Shown: positions 9,587-18,716 of the stretch, one piece after another
Layout: each line of letters starts with the position of its first letter
How positions within the stretch are numbered: the first letter of the stretch is position 1
Source of the DNA: Bacteroidetes bacterium UBA5697
GTDB lineage: Bacteria; Bacteroidota; Bacteroidia; B-17B0; Aurantibacillaceae
NCBI GenBank assembly: GCA_002420145.1
Contig: DIHL01000031.1
Coordinates: 1-64,000, forward strand
Length of the DNA: 64,000 nucleotides
Direction: 5' to 3'
Translations under genes and position numbers: made by a program
Notes under the pieces: generated by a model
Told to the model about the DNA's origin: nothing
What the model saw: the letters and a program-made list of their open reading frames with translations, nothing else
Databases searched by the model: none

Positions 9587-10387
9587 ATGCAATTAAATTT
9601 AACTAAACCTCTTGCTTTTTTTGATCTTGAAACCACTGGTATCAGTGTTGGAGGAGATAGAATTGTAGAAATATCTATCGTTCGTGTAAATATTGACAAC
9701 TCAACTGATATTTTAACCAAGAAAGTTAATCCAGGAATTCCAATTCCAGAGTTCTCATCAAAAATTCATGGAATTTATGATAAAGATGTAGTTGACTGTC
9801 CTAGCTTCAAAGAATTAGCCCCTCAATTAGCAAGCTTTTTAACGAATTGTGATTTAGCTGGATTTAACTCCAACAAATTTGACGTTCCTTTTTTAGTAGA
9901 AGAATTTCTTCGTTCGGATATTGATTTTGATTTAAAAAATCGAAAATTAATTGACGTTCAAAATATCTTTCACATGATGGAACCTCGAAATTTAACTGCA
10001 GCCTATAAATTTTATTGCGATAAACCATTAGAAAATGCACACTCTGCTGAAGCAGATACATTGGCTACTTATGAAATATTTAAAGCACAATTGGCTCGTT
10101 ATGAAAACACTGAGTTAATTGATGAAAAAGGTAATACTTACAAACCTGTGAAAAATGACATGAGTGTATTAAGCACCTTAACCGCTCGTACTAGAAATGT
10201 TGATTTGGCAGGAAGAATTGTATACAACGACAATAATGTAGAAGTTTTTAATTTCGGGAAACATAAAGATAAATCAGTTAAAGACGTTTTTGAAAAAGAA
10301 CCATCTTATTATAACTGGATGATGCAAGGAGATTTTCCTTTATATACTAAAAAAGTATTGACTCAAATTCGTTTGAGTATGAAATAA
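9587..10387 (+). CDS. DnaQ-family 3'-5' exonuclease with DUF3820-like tail
   Basis: 266 residues. The DEDDh exonuclease motifs are in order: FFDLETTG (Exo I) near 12-19, GFNSNKFDVPFL (Exo II) near 93, and HSAEADTLAT (Exo III) near 147. This is the epsilon-like proofreading or nucleic-acid-trimming fold. After a linker, the C-terminal ~50 residues (FNFGKHKDKSVKDVFEKEP) match the small DUF3820-type module often attached to such exonucleases. It starts 2 bp after ispH. Whether it serves the replicase or acts as a general exonuclease cannot be told. A dnaE-linked epsilon would not need this tail. Confidence 0.9.
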   Translation: MQLNLTKPLAFFDLETTGISVGGDRIVEISIVRVNIDNSTDILTKKVNPGIPIPEFSSKIHGIYDKDVVDCPSFKELAPQLASFLTNCDLAGFNSNKFDVPFLVEEFLRSDIDFDLKNRKLIDVQNIFHMMEPRNLTAAYKFYCDKPLENAHSAEADTLATYEIFKAQLARYENTELIDEKGNTYKPVKNDMSVLSTLTARTRNVDLAGRIVYNDNNVEVFNFGKHKDKSVKDVFEKEPSYYNWMMQGDFPLYTKKVLTQIRLSMK

Positions 10388-10391
10388 AAAA

Positions 10392-10913
10392 ATGAGAAAA
10401 TCAAATCATATAATTATACTTTTATGTTTCATTGTATCAACCATTACTTTGAAAAGTCAAACTGTTGGTGCTGGTGCCGAAGCTATTTATAACATTCAAA
10501 CCGAAAGTTTTGGCGCAGGTGTGAGAGCAAGTATTTATCCTAATAAACGATTTAGCTTCACTCCTCAATTTTCGTATTTTTTTCCATTTAATAAAATAAA
10601 TGAATACACCATTGGTTTAGGTATAGAAGGTAAATTCATTAAACGTAAAAAAATTAATATGTATGGAGTGATTCATGGGGGATACAACTCTTGGATAAAC
10701 TACAAAAAATCAACATTAAAAGGTGCTCAACCCACCAATTGGAATTTGGAAGGTGGTTTAGGGATTTCTACCAATACATGTTTCAGACCTTTTTTAGAAT
10801 ACAGATATAATCTTAAGTTCAGAGAGACACACTTAAATTTAGGATTTTTGTATATCTTTGGTTGTAAGAAAGATAAGTACTCTAATAACGAACGTTGTCC
10901 CTCATTTAACTAA
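10392..10913 (+). CDS. Outer-membrane beta-barrel-like protein
   Basis: 173 residues. A signal peptide (about 1-22, ending TLKSQ) precedes alternating short amphipathic strands such as RFSFTPQFSYFF, YTIGLGIEG and LEYRYNLKF, the pattern of a small outer-membrane barrel. No characterised family is recognisable. It follows the exonuclease by 4 bp and is followed 8 bp later by a lipoprotein gene, so both probably ride on the recF transcript or on an internal promoter. Confidence 0.75.
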   Translation: MRKSNHIIILLCFIVSTITLKSQTVGAGAEAIYNIQTESFGAGVRASIYPNKRFSFTPQFSYFFPFNKINEYTIGLGIEGKFIKRKKINMYGVIHGGYNSWINYKKSTLKGAQPTNWNLEGGLGISTNTCFRPFLEYRYNLKFRETHLNLGFLYIFGCKKDKYSNNERCPSFN

Positions 10914-10921
10914 TATATATT

Positions 10922-11845
10922 ATGAATAAAATTAAAACAATTTCATTGGCATCCTTTTTATTAATTGTGATGTCAACCATTATTATCATTGGTTGCTCTA
11001 AAGAAAGAGTTCAACAACAGCCTACATTAAATACTTACAATTCGCCAAACACCTATTTAGATTCCAAGAAACAAACGGAGCAAGAATTTGATATTGATAG
11101 CACTGGCTCTGGCCCTATTGTTGGAAATCAAGGAACAAAGATTTGGATAGGTAAACAATGTTTAATGTTTCCTAACGGAGATAGTGTAGTTTATCCTTTT
11201 AAAATAAAATTGGTAGAATTATATACGCCTAAGGATATGATATACTATCAAATGCCAACCGTAGCATCTGGAAATATTTTAGAGACAGATGGTGAAATTA
11301 GATTAAGAGCATTTAAAAATGGAACTGAATTAGTTTTAAAACCTAATCCTTGCTATTCTCAAATAGAAATGCCAAATGCTGCACCTAAAAATTATATGAA
11401 AGTTCATTACGGATTTAATAATACCAACTGGACAGATAATCCTGCTTCATTAGGTGTAACATCTAGTTTAAATCCTTTATTTTCACAAACATCTTATGGC
11501 TACTTAGCTCAAATAGCTAAATTAGGTTGGATTAACTGTGGCGTTAATGCTGCAAGTTCACCTTCAAGTGCTTTAACCTTTACATCAAGCGTGGATGATT
11601 TAACTAACCTTGCGATTTTTGTTTATATCCCAAGCAAAAAAACAGTCATGCAAGTTCCCGCTAGTTTAGTATCTGACCAAATTCCAAACGGAACCAATGT
11701 GAAAATTGTAATTATTGGTGTTGATGCTAGCGGAACATTATTTAGCTATGACCAGCAATTAACGGTTAATACAAATACTCAAATTGATGTAACAATGGTA
11801 TCTACGACTGATGCTACCCTTACAACATTATTAAATAATTTGTAA
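10922..11845 (+). CDS. Hypothetical lipoprotein
   Basis: 307 residues. The N-terminal hydrophobic stretch ends in a lipobox (IIIGC, Cys25) followed by a charged linker, so it should be anchored by lipid in the periplasmic or outer membrane. The mature part is beta-rich, with motifs such as GTKIWIGKQCLMFPNGD and YPFKIKLVELYTPKDM. It resembles the lipoproteins of unknown function common in this phylum. No catalytic motif is seen. It is the last gene of the recF cluster. Confidence 0.8.
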   Translation: MNKIKTISLASFLLIVMSTIIIIGCSKERVQQQPTLNTYNSPNTYLDSKKQTEQEFDIDSTGSGPIVGNQGTKIWIGKQCLMFPNGDSVVYPFKIKLVELYTPKDMIYYQMPTVASGNILETDGEIRLRAFKNGTELVLKPNPCYSQIEMPNAAPKNYMKVHYGFNNTNWTDNPASLGVTSSLNPLFSQTSYGYLAQIAKLGWINCGVNAASSPSSALTFTSSVDDLTNLAIFVYIPSKKTVMQVPASLVSDQIPNGTNVKIVIIGVDASGTLFSYDQQLTVNTNTQIDVTMVSTTDATLTTLLNNL

Positions 11846-11882
11846 TTACCGTTTATTACTATTCTAGTTTTATAAAAACCGC

Positions 11883-12455
11883 ATGCACGAGTTAGAACCT
11901 TTTTATAATTGGCAACATTTATACATTGCGGCTGAAGATGAAGACTCTCCATTTTACGGAGCTGAGTATAGTGAGTTTACATTTAGTAATACAGTTTATA
12001 ACTTCTACATTCATCCTCAATGGGATGATATGGGAAGTGAAACATTGTACCTCAAAATCTTATTTGTAGATTATGATGAGCATTATGCCATTATTGAATT
12101 AATTGGAGAATGGAATGATGCTATTAATAATGACATCATGCTTTTAAAACGAGATATTATTGATGAATTGGCTTTTCACGGCATCAATAAATATATCATT
12201 ATTGGTGAAAATGTTTTAAACTTTCACCACTCAGATGATTCCTATTACGAAGAATGGTTTGAAGATGTTCAGGATAATGATGGCTGGATTACTTTTATCA
12301 ATTTTCAAGAACATGTTTTAAAAGAGTTTAAGCAAGCAAATCTTGATTACTATTTTATTACAGGTGGCGAACTAAACGATTACGAATGGCGTAAATTTTC
12401 TCCTGGTCAAGTTTTCGGAAATATCTCTAAGATTATTTCCAAGAGATTAGCGTAG
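11883..12455 (+). CDS. Acidic conserved hypothetical protein
   Basis: 190 residues, rich in Asp, Glu, Tyr and Trp, with no signal peptide or membrane span, so probably cytoplasmic. Mixed alpha/beta pattern: LKILFVDYDEHYAIIELIGEW and KYIIIGENVLNFHH look like core strands, and the tail KFSPGQVFGNISKIISKRLA is basic. I do not recognise a family. It lies alone between the recF cluster and uvrA with about 130 bp to uvrA. Confidence 0.75.
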   Translation: MHELEPFYNWQHLYIAAEDEDSPFYGAEYSEFTFSNTVYNFYIHPQWDDMGSETLYLKILFVDYDEHYAIIELIGEWNDAINNDIMLLKRDIIDELAFHGINKYIIIGENVLNFHHSDDSYYEEWFEDVQDNDGWITFINFQEHVLKEFKQANLDYYFITGGELNDYEWRKFSPGQVFGNISKIISKRLA

Positions 12456-12553
12456 TTTGTGACTTATCACATTAAGATTACGAAAGACTATTTTTAAACC
12501 AAACCCTTCTTTTCTTGTTAATAGTTAGATGATATTTTCATCTTTCAAACTAT

Positions 12554-12561
12554 TATATTTG
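12554..12561 (+). promoter_or_regulatory. -7 box before uvrA
   Basis: TATATTTG is an exact match to TAnnTTTG and ends 22 nt before the TTG start codon of uvrA. No TTG sits at the expected 19-21 nt upstream, so strength is uncertain. Confidence 0.45.
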
Positions 12562-12583
12562 ATATTGATTTTAAACTAAGACT

Positions 12584-15403
12584 TTGGCTACGCAAAAAGA
12601 TATTACCACACTTAATCCTAAAGAATACATTATTATTAAAGGCGCTCGCATGCATAACCTCAAAGGCATTGATGTGGCTTTGCCTCGTAATAAATTTATT
12701 GTCATAACTGGATTATCTGGTTCTGGTAAATCGTCTTTAGCATTTGACACATTGTATGCCGAAGGACAACGTCGTTATGTAGAAAGTTTATCTGCCTATG
12801 CTCGTCAGTTTTTAGGACGTTTAGAAAAACCAAAAGTAGATTACATTAAAGGTATTTCTCCTGCGATTGCTATTGAACAAAAAGTAATTTCTCGTAACCC
12901 AAGAAGTACTGTTGGAACCATTACAGAGATTTACGACTACTTAAAATTATTATACGCTCGTGTTGGAAAAACATACAGTCCTATTTCTGGTAAAATAGTC
13001 AAACGAGATACAGTAACTGATGTGGTTGATTTTGTGAATACTTTAAGTAACGAAACTAAATGCTTAATTGTTTCTAAATTAATTGTTCCAAAAGATAGAG
13101 ATTTAGCCAAGCACTTGGAGTTACTTAATCAACAAGGATTTGCAAGAATTTTAGTGAATAATCAAATCACAAAAATATCAGATTTCGATGCTAAGAAATC
13201 AAAAAAAACAGATACTATATTTTTATTAATTGATAGAATTGTCGTTGATATTACAGACGAAGATTTTCAAAACCGTGTAGCGGATAGTGTTCAAACTGCT
13301 TTTTTTGAAGGAAATGGAGAGTGCGAAATTTTAATTGAGAAAGCAGATAAATCTTATAATACACATCATTTCTCTAATTTATTTGAAGCCGATGGAATGT
13401 CGTTTGAAGAACCCGACATGAACTTCTTTAGTTTCAATAACCCTATTGGTGCTTGTAAAACCTGTGAAGGTTTTGGTAGTATTATTGGCATTGATCCGGA
13501 TTTAGCCATTCCAAATAAAAGTATTTCTGTTTATGATAGCGCAGTTGCTTGTTGGAATGGAGAAACCATGTCTCAATATAAAAATCAATTAGTTAAGAGT
13601 GCACATAAATTTGATTTCCCAATTCATAAACCTATTGCACAATTAACTAAAGCACAATACAATTTACTATGGACTGGTAACGAACACTTTGAAGGTATCA
13701 CCGCTTTCTTTAAAATGTTAGAAAAAGAAAGCTACAAAATACAATACCGCGTTATGTTGGCGCGCTATCGCGGAAAAACAACTTGCCCCGATTGTAATGG
13801 CACGCGTTTACGTAAAGACGCTAACTATGTAAAAATTGGCGACATGGGGATTTCTGAATTAGTATTAATGCCTGTTTCTGATATCAGAAATTTCTTTAAA
13901 AAATTAAAATTAAATGAACACGATACCTCTATAGCAAAACGATTATTACTAGAAATCAATAGTCGCTTACAGTTTTTGTTAGATGTTGGTTTAGGATATT
14001 TAAGTTTAAATCGTGTAGCCAATACTTTAAGCGGTGGCGAAAGTCAACGTATTAATTTAGCGACATCACTAGGCAGTAGCTTAGTTGGTAGTTTATATAT
14101 TTTAGATGAACCAAGTATAGGTTTACACTCAAGAGACACCGAACGTTTAATTGGCGTTTTAAAATCTTTAAAAGCTCAAGGCAATACCGTTATTGTAGTG
14201 GAGCATGATGAAGAAATCATGAATGCCGCCGATGAAATTATTGATATTGGCCCTGAAGCTGGCACAAATGGAGGCAGTCTAGTTTTCCAAGGGAATCAAA
14301 AAGATTTATTAAAAGATTCAAATAGTTTTACAGCAAAATATTTAACTAATAAATTACGAATTGAAGTTCCAAAAACACGTCGTAAGTGGAAAGAATTCAT
14401 TGAAGTGCATAATGCTACAGAAAATAATTTAAAAGACATTACCGTTAAATTCCCTTTAAATACATTATGTTGCGTTACAGGCGTGAGTGGTTCGGGGAAA
14501 TCAACTTTAGTGAAAAAAGTATTATACCCTAACGTCAAAAAACATTTAGAAGGTTATTTCGCCAATATAAAAAGCGATAAAATTTCTGGTAGCTTAAAAC
14601 AAATACAACACGTTGAATTCATTGATCAAAATCCAATTGGTAAATCTTCTCGAAGTAATCCTGTGACTTATACCAAAGCTTATGATGAAATCAGAAATTT
14701 ATTTTCCGACCAATCATTAGCTAAAGTTCGTAATTATAAACCTTCTCATTTTTCATTTAATGTGGATGGTGGGCGCTGTGAAGTTTGCGAGGGCGAAGGA
14801 ACAATTACCGTTGAAATGCAATTCATGGCTGATATTTCGTTGCCATGTGAAGCTTGTAATAGTAAGCGTTTTAAAGCAGAAACATTAGAGATATTATATA
14901 AAGGCAAATCTATTTCTGATGTATTAGAAATGACCATTGACGATGCGGTGATTTATTTTTCTCAGGACGAAACCGACAGAATATGTAAACGCATTATTGA
15001 ACGATTAAAACCTTTGCAAGAAGTTGGCTTAGGTTATGTACAGTTAGGTCAATCATCTAGTACTTTAAGTGGTGGCGAAGCACAACGTATAAAACTAGCT
15101 ACCTTTTTAATTGGCGGAAGTTCAACTACACAAACATTATTTATTTTTGACGAACCAACGACTGGCTTGCATTTTCATGATGTGGCTAAATTGCTTAAAT
15201 CCTTCAATGCATTGATTGAAAGAGGACATTCTATTATTGTTATAGAACATAATCTAGATGTGATTAAATGTGCAGATTGGGTAATAGATATTGGCCCTGA
15301 AGGTGGTGAAGAAGGCGGAACAATTGTAGTTCAAGGAACTCCAGAAGATGTAGCAAAAAGTAAGGTAAGCTATACGGCTAAATATTTAAAAGAAAAATTG
15401 TAA
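12584..15403 (+). CDS. uvrA: Excinuclease ABC subunit A
   Basis: 939 residues, normal UvrA length. It is the damage-recognition ATPase of nucleotide excision repair. Two ABC cassettes are present: GLSGSGKSS with LSGGESQR, and GVSGSGKST with LSGGEAQR. Two zinc modules are seen as CKTCEGFG...CPDCNGTR and CEVCEGEG...CEACN. The start is TTG: an in-frame TAA lies at 12572-12574 and no ATG or GTG comes before the conserved IIKGARMHNLKG, so TTG is the only reasonable choice. The gene ends in two consecutive TAA codons; a 127-bp palindromic element begins at the second. Confidence 0.97.
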   Translation: MATQKDITTLNPKEYIIIKGARMHNLKGIDVALPRNKFIVITGLSGSGKSSLAFDTLYAEGQRRYVESLSAYARQFLGRLEKPKVDYIKGISPAIAIEQKVISRNPRSTVGTITEIYDYLKLLYARVGKTYSPISGKIVKRDTVTDVVDFVNTLSNETKCLIVSKLIVPKDRDLAKHLELLNQQGFARILVNNQITKISDFDAKKSKKTDTIFLLIDRIVVDITDEDFQNRVADSVQTAFFEGNGECEILIEKADKSYNTHHFSNLFEADGMSFEEPDMNFFSFNNPIGACKTCEGFGSIIGIDPDLAIPNKSISVYDSAVACWNGETMSQYKNQLVKSAHKFDFPIHKPIAQLTKAQYNLLWTGNEHFEGITAFFKMLEKESYKIQYRVMLARYRGKTTCPDCNGTRLRKDANYVKIGDMGISELVLMPVSDIRNFFKKLKLNEHDTSIAKRLLLEINSRLQFLLDVGLGYLSLNRVANTLSGGESQRINLATSLGSSLVGSLYILDEPSIGLHSRDTERLIGVLKSLKAQGNTVIVVEHDEEIMNAADEIIDIGPEAGTNGGSLVFQGNQKDLLKDSNSFTAKYLTNKLRIEVPKTRRKWKEFIEVHNATENNLKDITVKFPLNTLCCVTGVSGSGKSTLVKKVLYPNVKKHLEGYFANIKSDKISGSLKQIQHVEFIDQNPIGKSSRSNPVTYTKAYDEIRNLFSDQSLAKVRNYKPSHFSFNVDGGRCEVCEGEGTITVEMQFMADISLPCEACNSKRFKAETLEILYKGKSISDVLEMTIDDAVIYFSQDETDRICKRIIERLKPLQEVGLGYVQLGQSSSTLSGGEAQRIKLATFLIGGSSTTQTLFIFDEPTTGLHFHDVAKLLKSFNALIERGHSIIVIEHNLDVIKCADWVIDIGPEGGEEGGTIVVQGTPEDVAKSKVSYTAKYLKEKL

Positions 15404-15530
15404 TAAGCATTACTATTTAATCAGGATTTTTTAGGCGAACAAGATTTTAAAAACGAAGTATACATAAACGTATATGAGGCTTTTAAAATTGACGTTCAAC
15501 GACAAAAAGACGATTAAATAGTGATGCTTA
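15404..15530. repeat. 127-bp element with terminal inverted repeats
   Basis: Nineteen-base arms at 15404-15422 and 15512-15530 match in 18 positions as an inverted repeat. The interior is also imperfectly self-complementary (GATTTTAAAAACG against CTTTTAAAATT around TATACATAAACGTATA), so the whole unit folds into one long hairpin. It begins immediately after the uvrA stop. It could serve as a terminator, but the size and design suggest a dispersed non-autonomous repeat. Confidence 0.65.
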
Positions 15531-15581
15531 CAAGTTTTTAAAAACCTATTAACAAATCTTTCTAATTCTTTAAATTATTCG

Positions 15582-15589
15582 CACCTTTG
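15582..15589 (+). promoter_or_regulatory. Possible -7 box for carA
   Basis: CACCTTTG matches TAnnTTTG at seven of eight positions and ends 28 nt before the carA ATG. The upstream TTG is not evident. Confidence 0.3.
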
Positions 15590-15617
15590 GTTTTTAGAAA
15601 AACCTTTCTAAAAATCT

Positions 15618-16733
15618 ATGCAACTAAAATATCAAACTAAGCCTAAAGCCATCCTTTTATTAGAAGACGGTAAAGTATTTGAAGGCAAAGCCGCTGGAAA
15701 AATCGGTACAACTACTGGAGAAATTTGTTTTAATACTGGTATGACTGGTTACCAAGAAATCTTCACTGATCCTTCTTATTTTGGACAAATAGTCGTGATG
15801 AACAACGTTCATGTTGGAAATTATGGTATTGAAGCGAGCGAAGTAGAAAGCGACAGCATCAAGATTTCGGGTATGATTTGCAAGAAATTTAATGATGGTT
15901 TTTCTCGTAAACGTGCACAACAATCCCTACAAGATTATTTTGTAAATGATGGTGTAGTGGCAATTAGTGATGTAGATACAAGAGCCATTGTTCGTTATAT
16001 TAGAGATAAAGGCGCAATGAACTGCATTATCTCTTCTGACAATGCTGATATAGATGCTTTAAAAGCTCAATTAGCAAAAGTACCTAAAATGGAAGGCTTA
16101 GAATTATCTTCTAAAGTTGCGACGAAAACTGCATATAATTTTGGTGAAACAACGGCTTCTCACAAAGTAGCTGTTTTAGATTTTGGCGTAAAGAAAAACA
16201 TATTACGTTCGTTAGCTGAAAGAGATTGTTATTTGAAAGTATTCCCAATGAAATCTTCTATCAAAGATATTTTAGATTTTAATCCAGATGGCATTATGTT
16301 GAGTAATGGACCTGGAGACCCAGGAGTTATGAAAGAAGAGATTGCATTAATTAAAGAATTAGTTACTACTGGAAAACCTGTTTTCGGTATTTGTTTAGGT
16401 CACCAATTATTAGCTGAATCTCAAGGAATTTCTACTTATAAAATGCATGCTGGTCACCGTGGAATTAATCACCCTGTAAAAAATATCATTACTGGTAAAT
16501 CTGAAATTACCTCTCAAAATCATGGTTTTACAGTAAATGCTGAGGATATTGCTAAAAATCCAAATATTGAAATCACTCATGTGAATTTGAATGACAAAAC
16601 CATTGAAGGTATTCGCATTAAAAATAAGCCTGTATTTTCAGTACAATACCACCCAGAGGCTTGCCCTGGTCCGTTAGATGCTCGTTACCTTTTTGATGAT
16701 TTTGTAAGCAATATCAAAGCTTCTAAAAAGTAA
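15618..16733 (+). CDS. carA: Carbamoyl-phosphate synthase small (glutaminase) subunit
   Basis: 371 residues, the usual length. It hydrolyses glutamine and passes ammonia to CarB to make carbamoyl phosphate for pyrimidine and arginine synthesis. The N-terminal CPSase small domain has TGMTGYQEIFTDPSY. The C-terminal class I glutaminase has the nucleophile Cys259 in GICLGHQ and the partner His345/Glu347 in QYHPEACPGP. carB is not adjacent in this window, so the partner subunit must be encoded elsewhere. A CHAP-domain gene follows 3 bp later. Confidence 0.96.
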   Translation: MQLKYQTKPKAILLLEDGKVFEGKAAGKIGTTTGEICFNTGMTGYQEIFTDPSYFGQIVVMNNVHVGNYGIEASEVESDSIKISGMICKKFNDGFSRKRAQQSLQDYFVNDGVVAISDVDTRAIVRYIRDKGAMNCIISSDNADIDALKAQLAKVPKMEGLELSSKVATKTAYNFGETTASHKVAVLDFGVKKNILRSLAERDCYLKVFPMKSSIKDILDFNPDGIMLSNGPGDPGVMKEEIALIKELVTTGKPVFGICLGHQLLAESQGISTYKMHAGHRGINHPVKNIITGKSEITSQNHGFTVNAEDIAKNPNIEITHVNLNDKTIEGIRIKNKPVFSVQYHPEACPGPLDARYLFDDFVSNIKASKK

Positions 16734-16736
16734 AGA

Positions 16737-17336
16737 ATGTCTAAAAAAATTAAAATAGTCGTGATTGTTGTTATGACTATTTTTTTAGGCTATATTTTAG
16801 TTAAGTTAATTAAAAAAGTAAATCCAAATCCTAAGTACGAAGTTGGACAAGCTCTTGATAGTTTAAATGGAGTGAAAATCTATTATAATGGAGGTGTTGG
16901 TCATACTGGAGATAGAAATGTTTCTGAAGATGGCTATAATATTGGTTTAAAATATCAATGTGTAGAATTTGTAAAGCGTTATTATTACGAATATTACCAT
17001 CATAAAATGCCTGATTCTTATGGAAATGCTAAAGATTTTTTTGATAATTCTGTAAAAGATGGTCAAATAAGTAAAAAACGAGATTTAATTCAGTTTACCA
17101 ATCCAAGTAAAACAAAGCCTGCAATAGGAGATTTAATTATTTTTGATGGAACTGCTGGTAATCCTTATGGCCATGTGGCTATTATTTCAAAAGTAACGGC
17201 CCAAACCATTGAAATTATTCAACAAAACCCAGGTCCCTTTGCCAGTTCAAGAATAAACTTAAGTTTAGACTCCAGTTCTAATAGCTTTAAAATTCAGGAA
17301 ACCAGATTATTAGGCTGGCTTCGCATGAAACATTAA
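16737..17336 (+). CDS. Membrane-anchored CHAP-domain amidase/peptidase
   Basis: 199 residues. One N-terminal membrane helix (about 7-25) would anchor a periplasmic domain. Catalytic Cys75 is in KYQCVEFVKRYY and His147 in NPYGHVAIISKV, the two signatures of CHAP cysteine amidases that cut peptidoglycan peptides or amide bonds such as glutathionylspermidine. GDLIIFDG before the His is typical. It follows carA by 3 bp with no functional link evident, so cotranscription is probable but incidental. The substrate is unknown; cell-wall turnover is the most likely role. Confidence 0.85.
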   Translation: MSKKIKIVVIVVMTIFLGYILVKLIKKVNPNPKYEVGQALDSLNGVKIYYNGGVGHTGDRNVSEDGYNIGLKYQCVEFVKRYYYEYYHHKMPDSYGNAKDFFDNSVKDGQISKKRDLIQFTNPSKTKPAIGDLIIFDGTAGNPYGHVAIISKVTAQTIEIIQQNPGPFASSRINLSLDSSSNSFKIQETRLLGWLRMKH

Positions 17337-17382
17337 GCATACTTCTTTTACTTAAAATTGATAAAAAAACCTTATTTTTTGT

Positions 17383-17390
17383 TACCTTCG
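17383..17390 (+). promoter_or_regulatory. -7 box directly before der
   Basis: TACCTTCG matches TAnnTTTG at seven of eight positions; a TTG at 17358-17360 lies 22 nt upstream. The box ends only 7 nt before the der ATG, so the transcript would have a leader of a few bases at most. Confidence 0.5.
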
Positions 17391-17397
17391 CGGCATT

Positions 17398-18708
17398 ATG
17401 CCAAATTTAGTAGCCATTGTAGGTCGTCCCAATGTTGGGAAATCGACCCTTTTTAATAGATTAACTGAAACTCGTGAAGCCATCGTTGATGATGAGCCAG
17501 GAGTGACACGTGATAGACACTATGGTAAATCAAACTGGAATGGTATTGAATTTTCTGTAGTAGATACTGGTGGATATATCAAAGGTAGTGATGATATTTT
17601 TGAAGAAGAAATCAGAAAACAAGTTCAAATTGCCGTTAACGAAAGTACAACCATTTTATTTATGGTGGATGTAACCGATGGTGTAACTCAATTTGATAAA
17701 GACGTTGCTAATATTGTTCGTAGAAGTAAAAAGCCCGTTTTATTAGTTGTAAACAAAGTTGATAATAGCGAGCGTAACTCTTACGCGGCTGAATTTTATT
17801 CGTTAGGATTAGGAGATCCATACTGTGTATCTTCTAATAGTGGAATGGGAACTGGTGATTTATTAGATGCTTTAATTAAAACATTCCCTGAAGATTTAGG
17901 AGCTATTGAAGGCAGTGATTTGCCTAAAATTGCCATTGTAGGTCGCCCTAACGTTGGTAAATCTTCTTTAACTAATGCTTTATTAGGAGAAGAAAGAAAT
18001 ATTGTAACGGCTGTTGCTGGAACAACCAGAGATACAATCCATACACGTTACAATAAATTCGGACATGATTTCTTATTAATTGATACCGCTGGTATGCGTA
18101 AGAAAGCAAAAGTACACGAAGATATTGAGTTTTACAGTGTGATGCGTACCATTAACGCCATTGAACATTCGGATGTATGTGTATTGATGTTAGATGCCAC
18201 AATGGGTATCGAATCTCAAGATTTAAATATCATTCACTTAATTGTAAAAAACCATAAAGGAATTGTAATCGTAGTCAACAAATGGGATTTAGTAGAAGAT
18301 AAAAATACCATGACGACTAAGCATTTTGAAGAGCAAATCAGAATTAGTATGATGCCTTTTAAAGATGTTCCTATTATTTTCACTTCTGTTACTGAAAAGC
18401 AACGTATCATGAAAGTGATTGAAGTTGCTATGGAAGTGTATCAAAACAAATCAACAAAAATACCAACTAGTAAATTAAATGAGTACTTCTTACCTTTAAT
18501 TGAAAACTTCCCACCACCAGCAGTGAAAGGAAAAATCGTGAAGATTAAATACGTGACTCAAATTAAAGACACTTGTGCTTTTGTATTCTTCTGTAATTCG
18601 CCACAGTATTTAACAGATGCTTATAAACGTTTCTTAGAAAATAAATTCAGAGAAAGCTTTAATTTTACGGGTGTTCCATTATCATTTTATTTTAGAGCAA
18701 AAAGCTAA
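17398..18708 (+). CDS. der: Ribosome-biogenesis GTPase Der (EngA)
   Basis: 436 residues. Two GTPase domains in tandem are the hallmark of Der, which acts in 50S ribosomal subunit maturation. G1 motifs GRPNVGKST (about 8-16) and GRPNVGKSS (about 182-190), G3 DTGG and DTAG, and G4 NKVD and NKWD are all present. A KH-like C-terminal domain follows, with FPPPAVKGKIVKIKYVTQ and PQYLTDAYKRF. Sequence intact throughout. It is followed 8 bp later by a frameshifted secreted-protein gene. Confidence 0.97.
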   Translation: MPNLVAIVGRPNVGKSTLFNRLTETREAIVDDEPGVTRDRHYGKSNWNGIEFSVVDTGGYIKGSDDIFEEEIRKQVQIAVNESTTILFMVDVTDGVTQFDKDVANIVRRSKKPVLLVVNKVDNSERNSYAAEFYSLGLGDPYCVSSNSGMGTGDLLDALIKTFPEDLGAIEGSDLPKIAIVGRPNVGKSSLTNALLGEERNIVTAVAGTTRDTIHTRYNKFGHDFLLIDTAGMRKKAKVHEDIEFYSVMRTINAIEHSDVCVLMLDATMGIESQDLNIIHLIVKNHKGIVIVVNKWDLVEDKNTMTTKHFEEQIRISMMPFKDVPIIFTSVTEKQRIMKVIEVAMEVYQNKSTKIPTSKLNEYFLPLIENFPPPAVKGKIVKIKYVTQIKDTCAFVFFCNSPQYLTDAYKRFLENKFRESFNFTGVPLSFYFRAKS

Positions 18709-18716
18709 ATCATATA

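Noticed and set aside
15407..15514. Micro-ORF of about 35 codons inside the palindromic element after uvrA
   Set aside because: It has no ATG, GTG or TTG start and lies in a long hairpin, so the reading is best explained by the palindrome itself.
15618..16733. carA as a degenerate or orphan gene
   Set aside because: All catalytic residues are present and carB is often separate; there is no evidence of loss.
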